Positions 26,880 through 36,803 are shown, counted from the first letter of the stretch. The stretch: 64,000 nucleotides of DNA from Algoriphagus sp. (GCF_030694375.1 NZ_JAUXYL010000040.1:1-64000); one strand, 5' to 3'. Numbers and translations: made by a program. The notes: generated from the letters alone by a model not told the origin.

Positions 26880-27875
26880 ATGCAAGATTTTAAAAGTTTT
26901 TCGGAATATCTACCCTTTTTGGGGGATAGTCAGTTTGATGATCTTGCTTTAGCATTATTTCAATATCAATCTGCTGAAAATGAGGTATATAGTGCATATC
27001 TCAAGGCGAGAAAGATAGATTCAAAAAGCATAAATTCAATTGAAGCTATTCCTTTCCTTCCCATTCGGTTTTTTAAGGATTTTCCGGTGGTATGTGGACG
27101 GGCAGGGGATTATACCTCTTATTTCTTGAGCAGTGGTACTACAGGTATGATCACCAGCAAACATTTCATATGGTCAGAAAAATGGTATTTGGATCATGCC
27201 CTGCGGATTTTTAAAAAACAGTACGGAGAAATTACGGATTTTCATGTTTTAGCATTGCTTCCTGCTTATTTGGAGAGACCAGGTAGTAGTCTCGTCTCTA
27301 TGGCAAGCCATTTCATCGAAAGATCTGAATCTGAGCATTCGGGATTCTACCTTTATAATCAGGATGAATTGCTTGGGAAGTTAGAGTTACTAAAAAAAGA
27401 TTCAAAACAGGTTTTACTCTTGGGAGTGACTTTTGCCTTATTGGACTTGGCGGAATCCGGAAAAGAATTTTCACCCATGGAAAATCTGATCGTGATGGAA
27501 ACAGGGGGGATGAAAGGACGAAGAAAAGAGATGATTCGAGAAGAAGTTCATGATATCCTGAAATCTTTTTTCCATGTAAACGCCATACATTCTGAGTATG
27601 GGATGACAGAATTGATGTCACAGGCGTATTCCAAAGGAGAAGGGAAATATACGCTTCCCGGCACAATGCGCGTTATGCTTCGGGATGTCAATGATCCACT
27701 CAGTTGGTCAACTCGATCTCAGGGAGGAATCAATGTTATTGATTTGGCAAATTTTCATTCTTGCGCTTTTATTGAAACGCAAGATTTGGGAAAATTCGAT
27801 GAAAACGGATTTCTTGAGGTTTTGGGACGTTTTGATAACTCAGAGATAAGGGGCTGCAACTTGTTGGTGCAGTAA
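26880..27875 (+). CDS. LuxE/PaaK-like acyl-protein synthetase family protein
   Basis: A 331-residue member of the acyl-activating superfamily related to LuxE, which activates fatty acids as acyl-adenylates. The N-terminal P-loop-like motif YFLSSGTTGMITSKHF (about residues 82-97) is the adenylate-forming signature. HSEYGMTELMSQAYS corresponds to the Y-G-x-T-E core, and LGRFDNSEIRGCNLL to the C-terminal hinge. Often annotated only as acyl transferase. The physiological acid is not known. The gene stands alone, followed by a short lipoprotein gene. Confidence 0.85.
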   Translation: MQDFKSFSEYLPFLGDSQFDDLALALFQYQSAENEVYSAYLKARKIDSKSINSIEAIPFLPIRFFKDFPVVCGRAGDYTSYFLSSGTTGMITSKHFIWSEKWYLDHALRIFKKQYGEITDFHVLALLPAYLERPGSSLVSMASHFIERSESEHSGFYLYNQDELLGKLELLKKDSKQVLLLGVTFALLDLAESGKEFSPMENLIVMETGGMKGRRKEMIREEVHDILKSFFHVNAIHSEYGMTELMSQAYSKGEGKYTLPGTMRVMLRDVNDPLSWSTRSQGGINVIDLANFHSCAFIETQDLGKFDENGFLEVLGRFDNSEIRGCNLLVQ

Positions 27876-27964
27876 TTGCTATCTTAGGATTTATTAGACA
27901 TATTTGAAAAGATAAAAATTAACTTGTGATATCGCGCATGCCAACCCAAGGGGAGGAATTTCAA

Positions 27965-27995
27965 TCATGCCAGATTCCAATTGGCCTTTAAAAAA
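27965..27995 (+). promoter_or_regulatory. Conserved leader motif, copy A (upstream of 39-residue lipoprotein)
   Basis: TCATGCCAGATTCCAATTGG followed by CCTTTAA occurs 43 bp upstream of the ATG at 28008. A nearly identical motif lies 45 bp upstream of the ypfJ-like start (63565-63595). The core is an 8-bp palindrome here (CCAATTGG, 27977-27984) and a different palindrome there (CCATATGG). Role unknown. Confidence 0.5.
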
Positions 27996-28007
27996 AAACA
28001 AATACAA

Positions 28008-28127
28008 ATGAAAAGATTAGCCACGATAGCATTGATGATTGGAATTTTAGCCTTGGGAGCATGTGCATCCAGCAAACCCTGCCCGGCTTATGCTAAAGCC
28101 CCGACAACGCAGAATCCCAATAGCTAA
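28008..28127 (+). CDS. Very small lipoprotein (39 residues)
   Basis: ATG at 28008 opens MKRLATIALMIGILALGACA, a perfect lipoprotein signal (lipobox LALGAC), followed by SSKPCPAYAKAPTTQNPNS and TAA. The mature lipopeptide would be about 20 residues with a second cysteine. A strong terminator follows directly at 28126. Such short cell-envelope lipoproteins are frequent in Bacteroidota and easily missed in annotation. No function can be assigned. Confidence 0.75.
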   Translation: MKRLATIALMIGILALGACASSKPCPAYAKAPTTQNPNS

Positions 28128-28162
28128 AAAATATGCTGACCTTAATAGTCAGCATATTTTTT
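28126..28162. terminator. Strong bidirectional terminator with 15-bp arms
   Basis: Arms 28126-28140 and 28148-28162 are perfectly complementary (ATATGCTGAC with GTCAGCATAT plus A/T ends) around a 7-nt loop. The arms end in T runs on both strands. The stop codon of the sigma-54 activator (28142-28144) is in the loop, so its last six codons lie in the stem. Confidence 0.9.
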
Positions 28163-29299
28163 TATGTCTTCCAGACTAATCACAGGCTCTCCCAGGATTA
28201 CCAGTCGTTCGATGACGTTTCTAAGTTCTCGAATGTTTCCGGTCCAAGGAAACTCCTGAAGTTTAAGTAAGGCATCCTTTGCTATTCTTTTTTTCGCATC
28301 TCCGTTTTCCTGTGCGATGTCGTCAAGAAATTTTTCCACCAAAAGCGGAATGTCTTCCTTGCGATCTTTCAAAGCTGGTACCTGTACCAGGATTACACTG
28401 AGTCTGTGATACAAATCCTCACGGAATCTTCCGGCTTCTATTTCTTTCTTTAAATCTTTATTGGTAGCTGCCAGTACCCGCACATCTACTTTGATGTCTC
28501 GGTCACTCCCTACACGGTTGATCAGATTTTCCTGAAGGGCGCGGAGCACTTTAGATTGAGCAGATAGGGACATATCACCAATTTCATCCAGAAAAAGAGT
28601 TCCGCCCTGAGCCTGCTCAAATTTGCCGTTTCGCTGCTTGTGAGCTGAAGTGAAGGCTCCTTTTTCGTGTCCAAAAAGCTCTGATTCAATTAGTTCTGAA
28701 GGAATGGCTGCACAGTTTACAGCAACGAAAGGTTCCGCCTGACGATTGCTTTTTTGGTGGATCCAATGGGCTACCAGTTCTTTCCCGGTTCCGTTAGGTC
28801 CGGTAATCAGGACCCGTGCATCCGTTGGAGCTACTTTTTCTATGGTGTCTTTTACCCTTGCGATTGCAGGAGATTCGCCCACCATGTCAAACTTCTTCGA
28901 AAGCTTTTTCTTCAAGACTTTTGTCTCCGTGACCAGTTGCTTTTTATCCAGTGCATTTCGGACAGTTAGTAAAAGTCGGTTTAGATCGGGTGGTTTTGGA
29001 ATGAAGTCAAACGCCCCCTTTTTGGTGGCTTCTACGGCGGTCTCAATACTTCCATGGGCTGAGATCATGATGAATTGAGGTGTGCGTCCCATGGCTTTTG
29101 CCTGATCCAACACCTCTATTCCATCCATCTTGGGCATTTTGATATCGCAAAGGACGAGGTCGAAATCTTCTTCCTGCATTTTTGCCAAACCCTCCTCACC
29201 GTCTTGAGCTTCGGTGACTTCAAATTTTTCGTACTCTAAAATCTCCCTGAGGGAGGCGCGAATAAATCGCTCGTCATCAATTATCAGAATCTTCGGCAT
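28142..29299 (-). CDS. Sigma-54-dependent response regulator lacking a DNA-binding domain
   Basis: An NtrC-family response regulator of 385 residues. The receiver domain (residues 1-120) has ILIIDDE, the phosphorylated Asp in VLCDIKMPKMDG and the Lys in FIPKPP. The AAA+ domain has Walker A GPNGTGKE, the sigma-54 contact loop GAFTSA, Walker B GGTLFLDEIGDM and the R-finger region. It ends shortly after FPWTGNIRELRNVIERL, so the usual Fis-type helix-turn-helix is missing. I start at 29299 (MPKILIIDDE); the longer frame would read into rnpB. No partner kinase is adjacent. Confidence 0.92.
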   Translation of the reverse strand: MPKILIIDDERFIRASLREILEYEKFEVTEAQDGEEGLAKMQEEDFDLVLCDIKMPKMDGIEVLDQAKAMGRTPQFIMISAHGSIETAVEATKKGAFDFIPKPPDLNRLLLTVRNALDKKQLVTETKVLKKKLSKKFDMVGESPAIARVKDTIEKVAPTDARVLITGPNGTGKELVAHWIHQKSNRQAEPFVAVNCAAIPSELIESELFGHEKGAFTSAHKQRNGKFEQAQGGTLFLDEIGDMSLSAQSKVLRALQENLINRVGSDRDIKVDVRVLAATNKDLKKEIEAGRFREDLYHRLSVILVQVPALKDRKEDIPLLVEKFLDDIAQENGDAKKRIAKDALLKLQEFPWTGNIRELRNVIERLVILGEPVISLEDIKKYADY

Positions 29300-29317
29300 A
29301 GCGTAAAGTAAGGAAAA

Positions 29318-29748
29318 AAGTGCAAGTCTGTAAGCCGGGTCCTGTCTCTTCCAAATGTTTTGGAAGATACTTGCCATTTATCTAGCCCCGATCTCGCGAT
29401 CGGGATCCATCGATCTACCCGTTCCGCATAAAGACGAGCAGCCTTTCCCAGATTTGCATCCGGAGCGGAACCTATTTGATCTTTCAACCCATAAGGTTTG
29501 CCTTGCCTCCTTTGTCACCATCGGAGCGGTGGGCTCTTACCCCACCTTTTCACCCTTACCCTTCAACAGGCTCAGGGACAAGCCCTGTGTTGAGTGGCGG
29601 TTTGTTTCTGTGGCACTTTCTGTCCTTCGGCTGTCTCCGGCCGAAGTCCTTCCCGTTAGGAAGTATGGCGCTCTACGTTGCCCGGACTTTCCTCTCTCCC
29701 GTCCCGATAGCAATCGGGTTCGAGACAGCGGCAAGTCGACTTGCACGC
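29318..29748 (-). ncRNA. rnpB: RNase P RNA, class A
   Basis: The catalytic RNA that matures tRNA 5' ends, about 430 nt on the minus strand. The 5' conserved block GAGGAAAGTCCGGGC is at 29694-29680 and the 3' block ACAGGACCCGGCTTAC at 29345-29330. Helix P1 is a perfect 9-bp pair: GTGCAAGTC (29746-29738) with GACTTGCAC (29328-29320), followed by a T6 run. Three palindromic inserts resembling dispersed repeats are embedded: 29703-29718, 29559-29577 and 29386-29405. The sigma-54 regulator starts about 20 nt downstream. Open frames across this stretch are not genes. Confidence 0.96.
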
Positions 29749-29837
29749 TGCAATTTACGGGATTTTCATTCATTTGGGTGCATTTCATTTTCAGCTTGCC
29801 TCTGATTATAATTTTGAAAAAAACTTACGTCTGATTA

Positions 29838-29869
29838 TTTGGATTAAGTATAAATAAGGAATACTTTTG
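29838..29869 (+). promoter_or_regulatory. Candidate promoter of the TonB-dependent receptor
   Basis: TTTG at 29838-29841, 20 bases, then TACTTTTG at 29862-29869, matching the TTTG/TAnnTTTG pattern. The ATG follows at 29907, giving a leader of about 30 nt. No Fur-box-like sequence was evident. Confidence 0.65.
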
Positions 29870-29906
29870 GGCTATCAATAATCAGTCTAAATAAAATCAG
29901 ATTCTA

Positions 29907-32339
29907 ATGCTTGTAAATGCTTTGATGCTACTCTTTGTGGCTTTCTCACACCCGAGTCCAAGACCCACTAATGATTCTTATAAAATTGATATCGCTGATG
30001 CTGTTGTTTCTGTCTCAGGAAAAGTAAAAACTCCGAGTGGACAACCTGTTTCTTATGCCAATGTTGCTGTAAAAGGAAGTGTTAAGGGGGCATTCACTGA
30101 TTTAGATGGGAATTTTCAACTGTTTGACTTGAGTGATGGCAGTTATGAAATCGAAATCTCTGCTGTGGGGTATAAAACCATGAACCAACTCATCACTGTA
30201 GTCGCGGGTAAATTGGTCAATCTTGAAGTGGTCTTTGAGGAAGAGGATGTGCAAATGCCTCAATTCGCAGTAATCGCAAATCGTGACAGGATTTTCTCGA
30301 AAGTTCCTGGCTCAGTGGACTTTTTGGATAAGGCTGAAATCAAGAATTTACATCCCATTTCAGGAAATGAGGTATTGAGAAGAGTAGCCGGTGTACACGT
30401 CGTCGATGAAGAAGGTGCAGGAATGCGCGTCAATATCGGAATCAGAGGCCTTGACCCTGACAGAAGCAGATCGGTATTGGTTTTGGAAGATGGTGTTCCT
30501 GTAGCATTGGCTCCTTACGGAGAACCGGAAATGTATTATTCGCCTGCCATTGACCGTATGGCAGGGGTGGAAATCCTGAAAGGTTCCGGACAGATTCTTT
30601 ATGGGCCTCAGACAATTGGAGGTGTGGTCAACTACATCACACCCAATCCTCCTTCAGAACAGGAAGGCGCTGTAAGGATTCAGGGTGGTCAGGGAGGTTT
30701 TTATAGTAATTTGATCAATTATGGAAATACGTTTGGCAATACGGGATTTCAGGTCAATTTATTAAACAAAGGTGCCAAAAACATCGGGCCGACTGAGTTT
30801 AAGATTACAGACTTCAACACCAAATTTTTATTCAATTTCAATGAAAAGTCTGAATTGGGATTGAAGCTTGGGCTGTACAATGAAAGCTCAAATTCCACCT
30901 ATATTGGCATCAATCAGGTCATGTACGATCAGGGAGGTAATGATTTTGCAAGATTAGCACCCGATGATCAGTTGGATGTACAGCGCTATTCAGTAAGCTT
31001 CAATCACGTTTACCGATTTAATCCCAATGTCAAATTGAGAACTTTGGCTTATGGCTATACCACTACCCGTAACTGGAATCGGCAGGATTTTTCAATTAAT
31101 GCAAACAATACTCCTCCGGCAAACTGGACCGGTGTAGTATGGGGAGATCGATCGATTCCCGGAGGCGCTATCTTCATGAGAAACTCTACAGGGAATCGCA
31201 ACAGGCAATTTGCTGTCGGTGGAATTGAACCTCGACTGGAGGTGAATCATTCTCTTTTCTCCTTCAAAAATGAATTAATCGTTGGCGCAAGGTATTTGGA
31301 GGAGAAAGCCTTAGAGCAACGCATAAATGGCACAAAAGCTGGTGTTCAAAGCGGTAATCTGGTAGAGGATGAGCAGCGCGATGGAAAAGCCTTGAGTGCG
31401 TATTTTCAAAATTCAACCGATGTTTCCGAAAAGCTTTCCTTCAATGTCGGAATGCGGGTAGAAAACTTCAATTATGATCGGAATATTTTCCGCAGGAATT
31501 TCTCAGGACGTGGTATTCGGGATACCGTGCTTGTAGCAGGCAGCAACATCACAGAAGTAATACCAGGTGCAGGTTTCAACTTTAAACCCGTGAAAATGGT
31601 GACAATCTTTGGAGGAGTGCACAAAGGATTTGCCCCTCCAAGAACCAAAGACGCGATCACCTCAACCGGTGATGCCTTGGACTTGGAAGCTGAAAAAAGC
31701 TGGAATTATGAACTTGGCCTGAGATCAGTACCGACACCTTGGCTATTTTTGGAGGCTACAGCATTCCTGATGGATTTTAGCAATCAGATTATACCCGTTT
31801 CTGAGTCCTCTGGTGGTTTAGGTTTTGGTGTGGTCAATGCCGGTGCAACCCGTCATCAAGGGCTGGAGGGATCTGTTAACATCGATATTTCCCAGCTTTT
31901 GAATTCTAAAAAATGGAATGTCCTCTACGATGTAAATGTTACCTACGTCAATGCCTTCTATAATGCGGATCGATTTATTTCTGACATCAATATCAACGGA
32001 AATCGAACTCCGTATGCCCCCGAATGGCTTGTCAATTCTTCCTTAGCTGTAGAATCAAATTCGGGATTTGGTGCGCGACTGACAGCAAACTATGTGGGAG
32101 CTCAATTTGGCGACGAATTGAATACCATTGTACCTTCTGTAGACGGCCTGATCGGAGAGATCCCTTCCTACTTTTTATTGGATGCGGTTCTTAGCTACAA
32201 GATTGCTCCATGGAATTCTGCGTTTAATCTAAGTATTAAAAATTTAACAGATGAGCGGTATATTTCCACAAGAAGGCCACAGGGCATCCGAGTTGGCCTC
32301 CCGAGATTTATCACGGCTGGCTTTGAAATAAATTTTTAA
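29907..32339 (+). CDS. TonB-dependent outer-membrane receptor (FecA-like)
   Basis: An 810-residue receptor that would import a bound ligand, probably a metal chelate, using TonB energy. After a short signal-like N-terminus a CarboxypepD_reg-like beta domain spans about 35-115 ([17 protein letters not shown]...DLDGNFQL). The plug follows: [50 protein letters not shown] and [26 protein letters not shown] are close to FecA-type plugs. The C-terminus ends in the barrel signal [10 protein letters not shown]. No anti-sigma or sigma gene is adjacent. Iron or siderophore uptake is the best guess, not proven. Confidence 0.9.
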   Translation: MLVNALMLLFVAFSHPSPRPTNDSYKIDIADAVVSVSGKVKTPSGQPVSYANVAVKGSVKGAFTDLDGNFQLFDLSDGSYEIEISAVGYKTMNQLITVVAGKLVNLEVVFEEEDVQMPQFAVIANRDRIFSKVPGSVDFLDKAEIKNLHPISGNEVLRRVAGVHVVDEEGAGMRVNIGIRGLDPDRSRSVLVLEDGVPVALAPYGEPEMYYSPAIDRMAGVEILKGSGQILYGPQTIGGVVNYITPNPPSEQEGAVRIQGGQGGFYSNLINYGNTFGNTGFQVNLLNKGAKNIGPTEFKITDFNTKFLFNFNEKSELGLKLGLYNESSNSTYIGINQVMYDQGGNDFARLAPDDQLDVQRYSVSFNHVYRFNPNVKLRTLAYGYTTTRNWNRQDFSINANNTPPANWTGVVWGDRSIPGGAIFMRNSTGNRNRQFAVGGIEPRLEVNHSLFSFKNELIVGARYLEEKALEQRINGTKAGVQSGNLVEDEQRDGKALSAYFQNSTDVSEKLSFNVGMRVENFNYDRNIFRRNFSGRGIRDTVLVAGSNITEVIPGAGFNFKPVKMVTIFGGVHKGFAPPRTKDAITSTGDALDLEAEKSWNYELGLRSVPTPWLFLEATAFLMDFSNQIIPVSESSGGLGFGVVNAGATRHQGLEGSVNIDISQLLNSKKWNVLYDVNVTYVNAFYNADRFISDININGNRTPYAPEWLVNSSLAVESNSGFGARLTANYVGAQFGDELNTIVPSVDGLIGEIPSYFLLDAVLSYKIAPWNSAFNLSIKNLTDERYISTRRPQGIRVGLPRFITAGFEINF

Positions 32340-32429
32340 AAACTTTTTAAAAAAGTTAAAACAAAGGTTAACCTCATCTGTTATACTATCATTAAAGGCT
32401 TTAATAGCTTTTCTTCATAGTGCTGGGTT

Positions 32430-32460
32430 GAGCCGCTCCGAAAGGAGCGGTTCTTTTTTT
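32430..32460 (+). terminator. Terminator of the TonB receptor gene
   Basis: GAGCCGCTCC pairs with GGAGCGGTTC around a GAAA loop and is followed by a T-rich run. It lies about 90 bp past the stop. The rest of the 32340-32643 gap holds only a possible TACTTTTG -7 element at 32620 and no gene. Confidence 0.85.
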
Positions 32461-32640
32461 GCCTCATTTGGCCTATCTTTTTCCATGGAAAAATCGACTC
32501 AAAAGAAATTCAAAAGATTAATTCGGAAGGAAAGCTGATTGCAAGTCTGATAAAGGGAGTCTACGTGAAAAAGAAGACAAATGAGCGTAAGCCAAAATAA
32601 ACCTTTCCTCAGAAAGACTTACTTTTGGGAAAAATACTGA

Positions 32641-33207
<567 letters not shown>

Positions 33208-33212
33208 TTGAC

Positions 33213-33941
33213 TTAATCCAATTTCAAAAAACCATTTTTTACTAAACCTTCGATGGCAAATTCAACGATTTTTTGGTAGCCTTGGTCTGAGGGATGAATT
33301 TTATCTAAGGAAAAGAAATCTGATTCGATATCAATTGTAATCGGATCAAACAGAACGAGGTCAAATTCCAGAGCAATTAATTTCATTTCATTCTGCAAGA
33401 ACCCCCGTTGCTGCTTCAAGTAGCTTCGCAATAAATTTGGAAAAGCAGGAAAAAGTTGGACAGGTGGAATGTCAGACAAATAGATCCATTGCGGGTTAAA
33501 AGTCGTTTTGATAGACTGAAGCAGAGTTTTCAGATCAGCAGAATAATTTTTTGGATGAGTCAGTTGGAAACAATCATTAGCTCCCAGAAATAAGAAAACT
33601 CCTTCAAAATTTCCGGTGAAAGAATTCAATGAATTTCCAAATTTCATAAGCGCCTGATTCACAAGGAGTCCATTTTTCCCAAAATTGACCACCTGAAACG
33701 CTCCACCGAGTTGGAAACTTAAATGACCTGCAAGACTGGATTTGGGATTGCTGGCACCGACTCCTGCGGCGGTTGATTCACCTAGGATCAGAATTTTACG
33801 GTTTCCGTTTCCCAAAACAAGATTTTCTGTCATTGAAGGGAGAGAAGGACTATTTCGCTTTACTTGATAAGCCTGAAAAATCAAAAAAGGCAAAACCGGA
33901 TATAGTTTTGCCTGAAATTTGGCGTAATCAGAGATCATCAA
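33213..33941 (-). CDS. SGNH/GDSL-family hydrolase
   Basis: A 242-residue esterase-like protein. Block I is ILGESTAAGVGA (GES in place of GDS, with the nucleophilic Ser kept), the oxyanion Asn is in FLGANDCF, and the Asp-His pair is in DKIHPSDQG. The N-terminus (YAKFQAKLYPVLPFLIFQAYQV) is amphipathic to hydrophobic and may associate with the membrane, but is not a clear signal peptide. Its start overlaps the SUI1 stop (ATGA), so the genes are coupled. Confidence 0.85.
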   Translation of the reverse strand: MMISDYAKFQAKLYPVLPFLIFQAYQVKRNSPSLPSMTENLVLGNGNRKILILGESTAAGVGASNPKSSLAGHLSFQLGGAFQVVNFGKNGLLVNQALMKFGNSLNSFTGNFEGVFLFLGANDCFQLTHPKNYSADLKTLLQSIKTTFNPQWIYLSDIPPVQLFPAFPNLLRSYLKQQRGFLQNEMKLIALEFDLVLFDPITIDIESDFFSLDKIHPSDQGYQKIVEFAIEGLVKNGFLKLD

Positions 33942-34291
33942 CCTCCTGATTTTTTTGCACCATAACCAGCCTGAACCAATAGCTGTAAAATTTTATCCCG
34001 ATGATCTCCCTGTATAAGGATTTCCCCGTCTTTGGCAGAACCACCTACACCACATTTGTTTTTCAATAGTTTCCCCAACTCTTTCAAATCCTCATCGGAG
34101 CCCACAAAACCTTCAATCAGTGTTACTTGCTTTCCTGCCCTGGACTTTTTGTCCAACAGGACTTTAAGTTTTTGCTGGGTGGGTGGGAGGGACTCCGTTG
34201 AATCTTGGTCGCCAAGACTGTATTCAAAATTATCACTCGTAGAGTAGACTACTCCATCACGTTTTTTCCAATCGTTGCCTTTCTTGCTCAT
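33938..34291 (-). CDS. SUI1/YciH-type translation factor
   Basis: A 117-residue bacterial homologue of eukaryotic initiation factor 1. The basic N-terminus is followed by the SUI1 domain at about 40-112: LKVLLDKKSRAGKQVTLIEGF, LGKLLKNKCGVGGSAKDG and EILIQGDHRDKILQLL match the family closely. Bacterial YciH influences start-site selection in vitro. It overlaps the next gene by four bases. Confidence 0.93.
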   Translation of the reverse strand: MSKKGNDWKKRDGVVYSTSDNFEYSLGDQDSTESLPPTQQKLKVLLDKKSRAGKQVTLIEGFVGSDEDLKELGKLLKNKCGVGGSAKDGEILIQGDHRDKILQLLVQAGYGAKKSGG

Positions 34292-34303
34292 GATCCAACT
34301 AAA

Positions 34304-34330
34304 AAAGCCCGCACATACCGTGTAGGCTTT
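34304..34330 (-). terminator. Terminator of the universal stress protein gene
   Basis: AAAGCC pairs with GGCTTT with an inner ACA/TGT extension and a T6 run on the minus strand, 16 bp beyond the usp stop codon and just upstream of the SUI1 start. Confidence 0.7.
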
Positions 34331-34345
34331 AAATTAAAACTGCAA

Positions 34346-35200
34346 TTACTTTGTCTTATAAGTCCAAACTGGTCTTTTTGAATGGTTGACTACATCTTCT
34401 GCAATGCTCCCTGTGATTAAGTGCAGAAGTCCTGTGCGTCCATGGGTTGTCATGGCAATTAGATCCGCATCAACATCGTCAGCAAACTCGATGATTCCTG
34501 ATTCTTCGGAAAGTGAGTTGTACACCTCAGCTTTGATGTTTTCGAAACGATGCTTTTGAGCAAATGCACGAATGCGATTCATAGACTCTCGGGTAGTTTC
34601 AAAGTTACCCGGAGTATTTACCACCACAAAGTAAAATTGTGCATCAAATACGGATTGGATTCGCTTGATCCGATTTGCTATTTCATCACTTGAATCTCTA
34701 AAATCGGAGGCAAAGACTACTTTTTTCATCTTTGAAACTTCAGTTTCAGCTTTAATGGTGATCACGGGACATTTAGCATTCCTGACCACTTTTTCGGTAT
34801 TGCTTCCAACTATGACTTCTTCCAATCCAGAGGCACCTTTTGAACCCATTACAATCAAATCCGGGTCCTGATCATTAATGTACTCGGAAATCCCTTTAAA
34901 TACGGATCCCAGAATCATTTTCGTCTTTACTTTAAAAGCTTCCTCAGTATAACTCTCTTCAATCTTTTTAAGCTGCTTTTTTCGGGCCTCGACCAATTCC
35001 ATAAAGAAAATCTGATTTTCGAATTCAGGAATTGATTCCAAACCGCCACCCATTGTTCCCATACCTGTAGCAACGGGGGTTTCGATAACATGAAGTACAG
35101 TCACCTCAATATTGGGGTAATTTGAGGATAACCCAGTTGCAAAATTCAGTGCGTAATTTGCTGTTTGGGAAAAATCAAAAGGAACCAGGACTTTTATCAT
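34346..35200 (-). CDS. Universal stress protein with two tandem UspA domains
   Basis: A 284-residue cytoplasmic stress protein built from two UspA domains. The first (1-145) begins MIKVLVPFDFSQTANYALNFA and ends with the nucleotide-binding loop MGSKGASGLEEVIVGSNTEKV. The second (about 155-284) begins KKVVFASDFRDSSDEI and ends TTHGRTGLLHLITGSIAEDVV. Both keep the G-x-x-G-9x-G-S/T ATP-binding motif, so nucleotide binding is expected. It stands alone with its own terminator. Confidence 0.92.
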   Translation of the reverse strand: MIKVLVPFDFSQTANYALNFATGLSSNYPNIEVTVLHVIETPVATGMGTMGGGLESIPEFENQIFFMELVEARKKQLKKIEESYTEEAFKVKTKMILGSVFKGISEYINDQDPDLIVMGSKGASGLEEVIVGSNTEKVVRNAKCPVITIKAETEVSKMKKVVFASDFRDSSDEIANRIKRIQSVFDAQFYFVVVNTPGNFETTRESMNRIRAFAQKHRFENIKAEVYNSLSEESGIIEFADDVDADLIAMTTHGRTGLLHLITGSIAEDVVNHSKRPVWTYKTK

Positions 35201-35275
35201 AATTGCTTTGGGCTTTAAGTTTTCACCAAATTAGCCAAAATAGACCATGAAAAACCAATTTTTATCAGGATTTGA

Positions 35276-36184
35276 TTAGACTAAAAGTCCGATCCCAAAA
35301 AGGATTACCCATAGTAGGGTACTCATCGCCATTTTTTTCAAATAAGGATCGGTTTCTGCGGAGTTTTTTGCCTTCTGAACTCCTACACCTACTTTGAGCA
35401 TGAGAAAATATGCCAGAAATGCCAGTAAGGTGTACCATTCCCTGGTGGTGGTGGTAAAAGCAATCAGCCAAAAATTTCCGGACATGATAAGCGCCCAATT
35501 GTATTGAATGGCTTTCTGTCTTCCTATTCGAACAGGGATGGAGCGCTTGCCTGCTTTCTCATCCGATTCAATGTCTCGGATATTATTAATGTTGAGCACT
35601 GCGGTACTGAAGCATCCCAATGAGATAGCGATGATTACAGTCATTGGCTCAAAACTCAGCGTATGGAGGAAAAATGTTCCTAATACACCCAATAAACCGA
35701 AAAACACAAAAACCGAGATATCGCCCAATCCGGCGTATCCATAAGGATTGCTTCCCGAAGTGTAGGTGATCGCTGCCCATATGGCGGCCAAACCCAAGCC
35801 CAGAAAAAGTGCAAATAGTTTCCAATCCTGCACTGCGACAAAAAGCAGCAGCAATCCCGAAACCAAAGACAATGCTCCAAACAAATACATGGCGCGCTTC
35901 ATCTCAGGCAGCGATATTAAGCCTGATTGAACCGCTCTCACGGGACCTTGCCTTTCGGCAGAATCGGCGCCGTGAACAGTGTCGCCGTAGTCATTGGAGA
36001 GATTGGATAGGATTTGGAGAAAAATGGTAGTCAGTGAGGCCAACACCAGAATCTCCCAACGGAAGCTTTCCTGCCAAGCCGCTAAAAATGAACCCGCAAA
36101 AATACTAGCCAGGGCAAGGGGCAAAGTACGAAGCCTGACTGCGTGCAGCCAGGCTTCTTTTTTAGTTTTTATTTCTTTTTTCAA
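35276..36184 (-). CDS. menA: 1,4-dihydroxy-2-naphthoate polyprenyltransferase
   Basis: An integral membrane UbiA-superfamily prenyltransferase (302 residues, eight or nine helices) that attaches the isoprenoid chain in menaquinone synthesis. The first Asp-rich motif is NLSNDYGDTVHGAD, followed by ERQGPVRAVQSGLIS, a combination specific to MenA. The second Asp motif is NNIRDIESDEKAGKRSIPVRIG. It lies 16 bp downstream of the glutathione peroxidase gene on the same strand. A terminator-like hairpin that reads on the opposite strand is embedded at 36131-36156. Confidence 0.94.
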   Translation of the reverse strand: MKKEIKTKKEAWLHAVRLRTLPLALASIFAGSFLAAWQESFRWEILVLASLTTIFLQILSNLSNDYGDTVHGADSAERQGPVRAVQSGLISLPEMKRAMYLFGALSLVSGLLLLFVAVQDWKLFALFLGLGLAAIWAAITYTSGSNPYGYAGLGDISVFVFFGLLGVLGTFFLHTLSFEPMTVIIAISLGCFSTAVLNINNIRDIESDEKAGKRSIPVRIGRQKAIQYNWALIMSGNFWLIAFTTTTREWYTLLAFLAYFLMLKVGVGVQKAKNSAETDPYLKKMAMSTLLWVILFGIGLLV

Positions 36185-36200
36185 AGTGTAAATCCTTGAA

Positions 36201-36785
36201 TTAAGCTCCGATTAATTTTAAAATTTCTTCATCAAGAGGCGCTACAGAGGAAGGGAAAAATTTCACCAATTCACCTTGTTCGTTGACGAAATATTTACAG
36301 AAATTCCAACTTGGTTCCTCATTATTCCATCCATTCTGAGTAGCATCTGAAAGCCAACGGTACAGCGGGTGCTTGTCAAATCCCTTTACAGAGATCTTTT
36401 CAAACATTGGAAAAGTAACCCCAAATTCCGCATCGCAAAAGGCTTTGATCTCCTCATTGGATCCGGGCTCTTGCCCTCCAAAATTATTGGCAGGGAAACC
36501 CAAAATCATGATTTTATCTCCGTGCGCGGCATATAATTCCTGCAACTGTGCGTATTGTTTGGTGTAGCCACACTTGGAAGCGACATTCACCAGCAACAGT
36601 TTTTTGCCTTTGAATTCTGAAAAATCAACTTCTTTACCGTTGATGTCTGTTAACTTAAAATCGTAAAAGGAACTTTCCATAGATTGGTCAAATGAGGGGT
36701 TTAATTCTGCTTGATTTGTGGGTCTTTCCAAGGTTTTGCCACAGGCGAATAGAATGATGCTGATAATAAGTAGTAGTGTTTTCAT
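36201..36785 (-). CDS. Glutathione peroxidase family lipoprotein
   Basis: A 194-residue thiol peroxidase of the Gpx family on a lipoprotein signal (IISIILFACGK). The catalytic Cys is in VNVASKCGYTKQY, with Gln in FPANNFGGQEPGS and Trp in SWNFCKYF completing the tetrad. Bacterial Cys-type members usually use thioredoxin. The envelope location set by the lipobox is a difference from the cytoplasmic enzymes. It is probably cotranscribed with menA. Confidence 0.92.
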   Translation of the reverse strand: MKTLLLIISIILFACGKTLERPTNQAELNPSFDQSMESSFYDFKLTDINGKEVDFSEFKGKKLLLVNVASKCGYTKQYAQLQELYAAHGDKIMILGFPANNFGGQEPGSNEEIKAFCDAEFGVTFPMFEKISVKGFDKHPLYRWLSDATQNGWNNEEPSWNFCKYFVNEQGELVKFFPSSVAPLDEEILKLIGA

Positions 36786-36803
36786 TTTTTAAATAATTAA
36801 GTA

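Noticed and set aside
29355..29834. Open frames across 29284-29834 on both strands
   Set aside because: This interval is RNase P RNA, shown by its conserved blocks and the perfect P1 helix.
32484..32537. A 17-codon basic open frame (starting MEKSTQKKFK)
   Set aside because: It is very short, follows a terminator, and there is no further support for translation.
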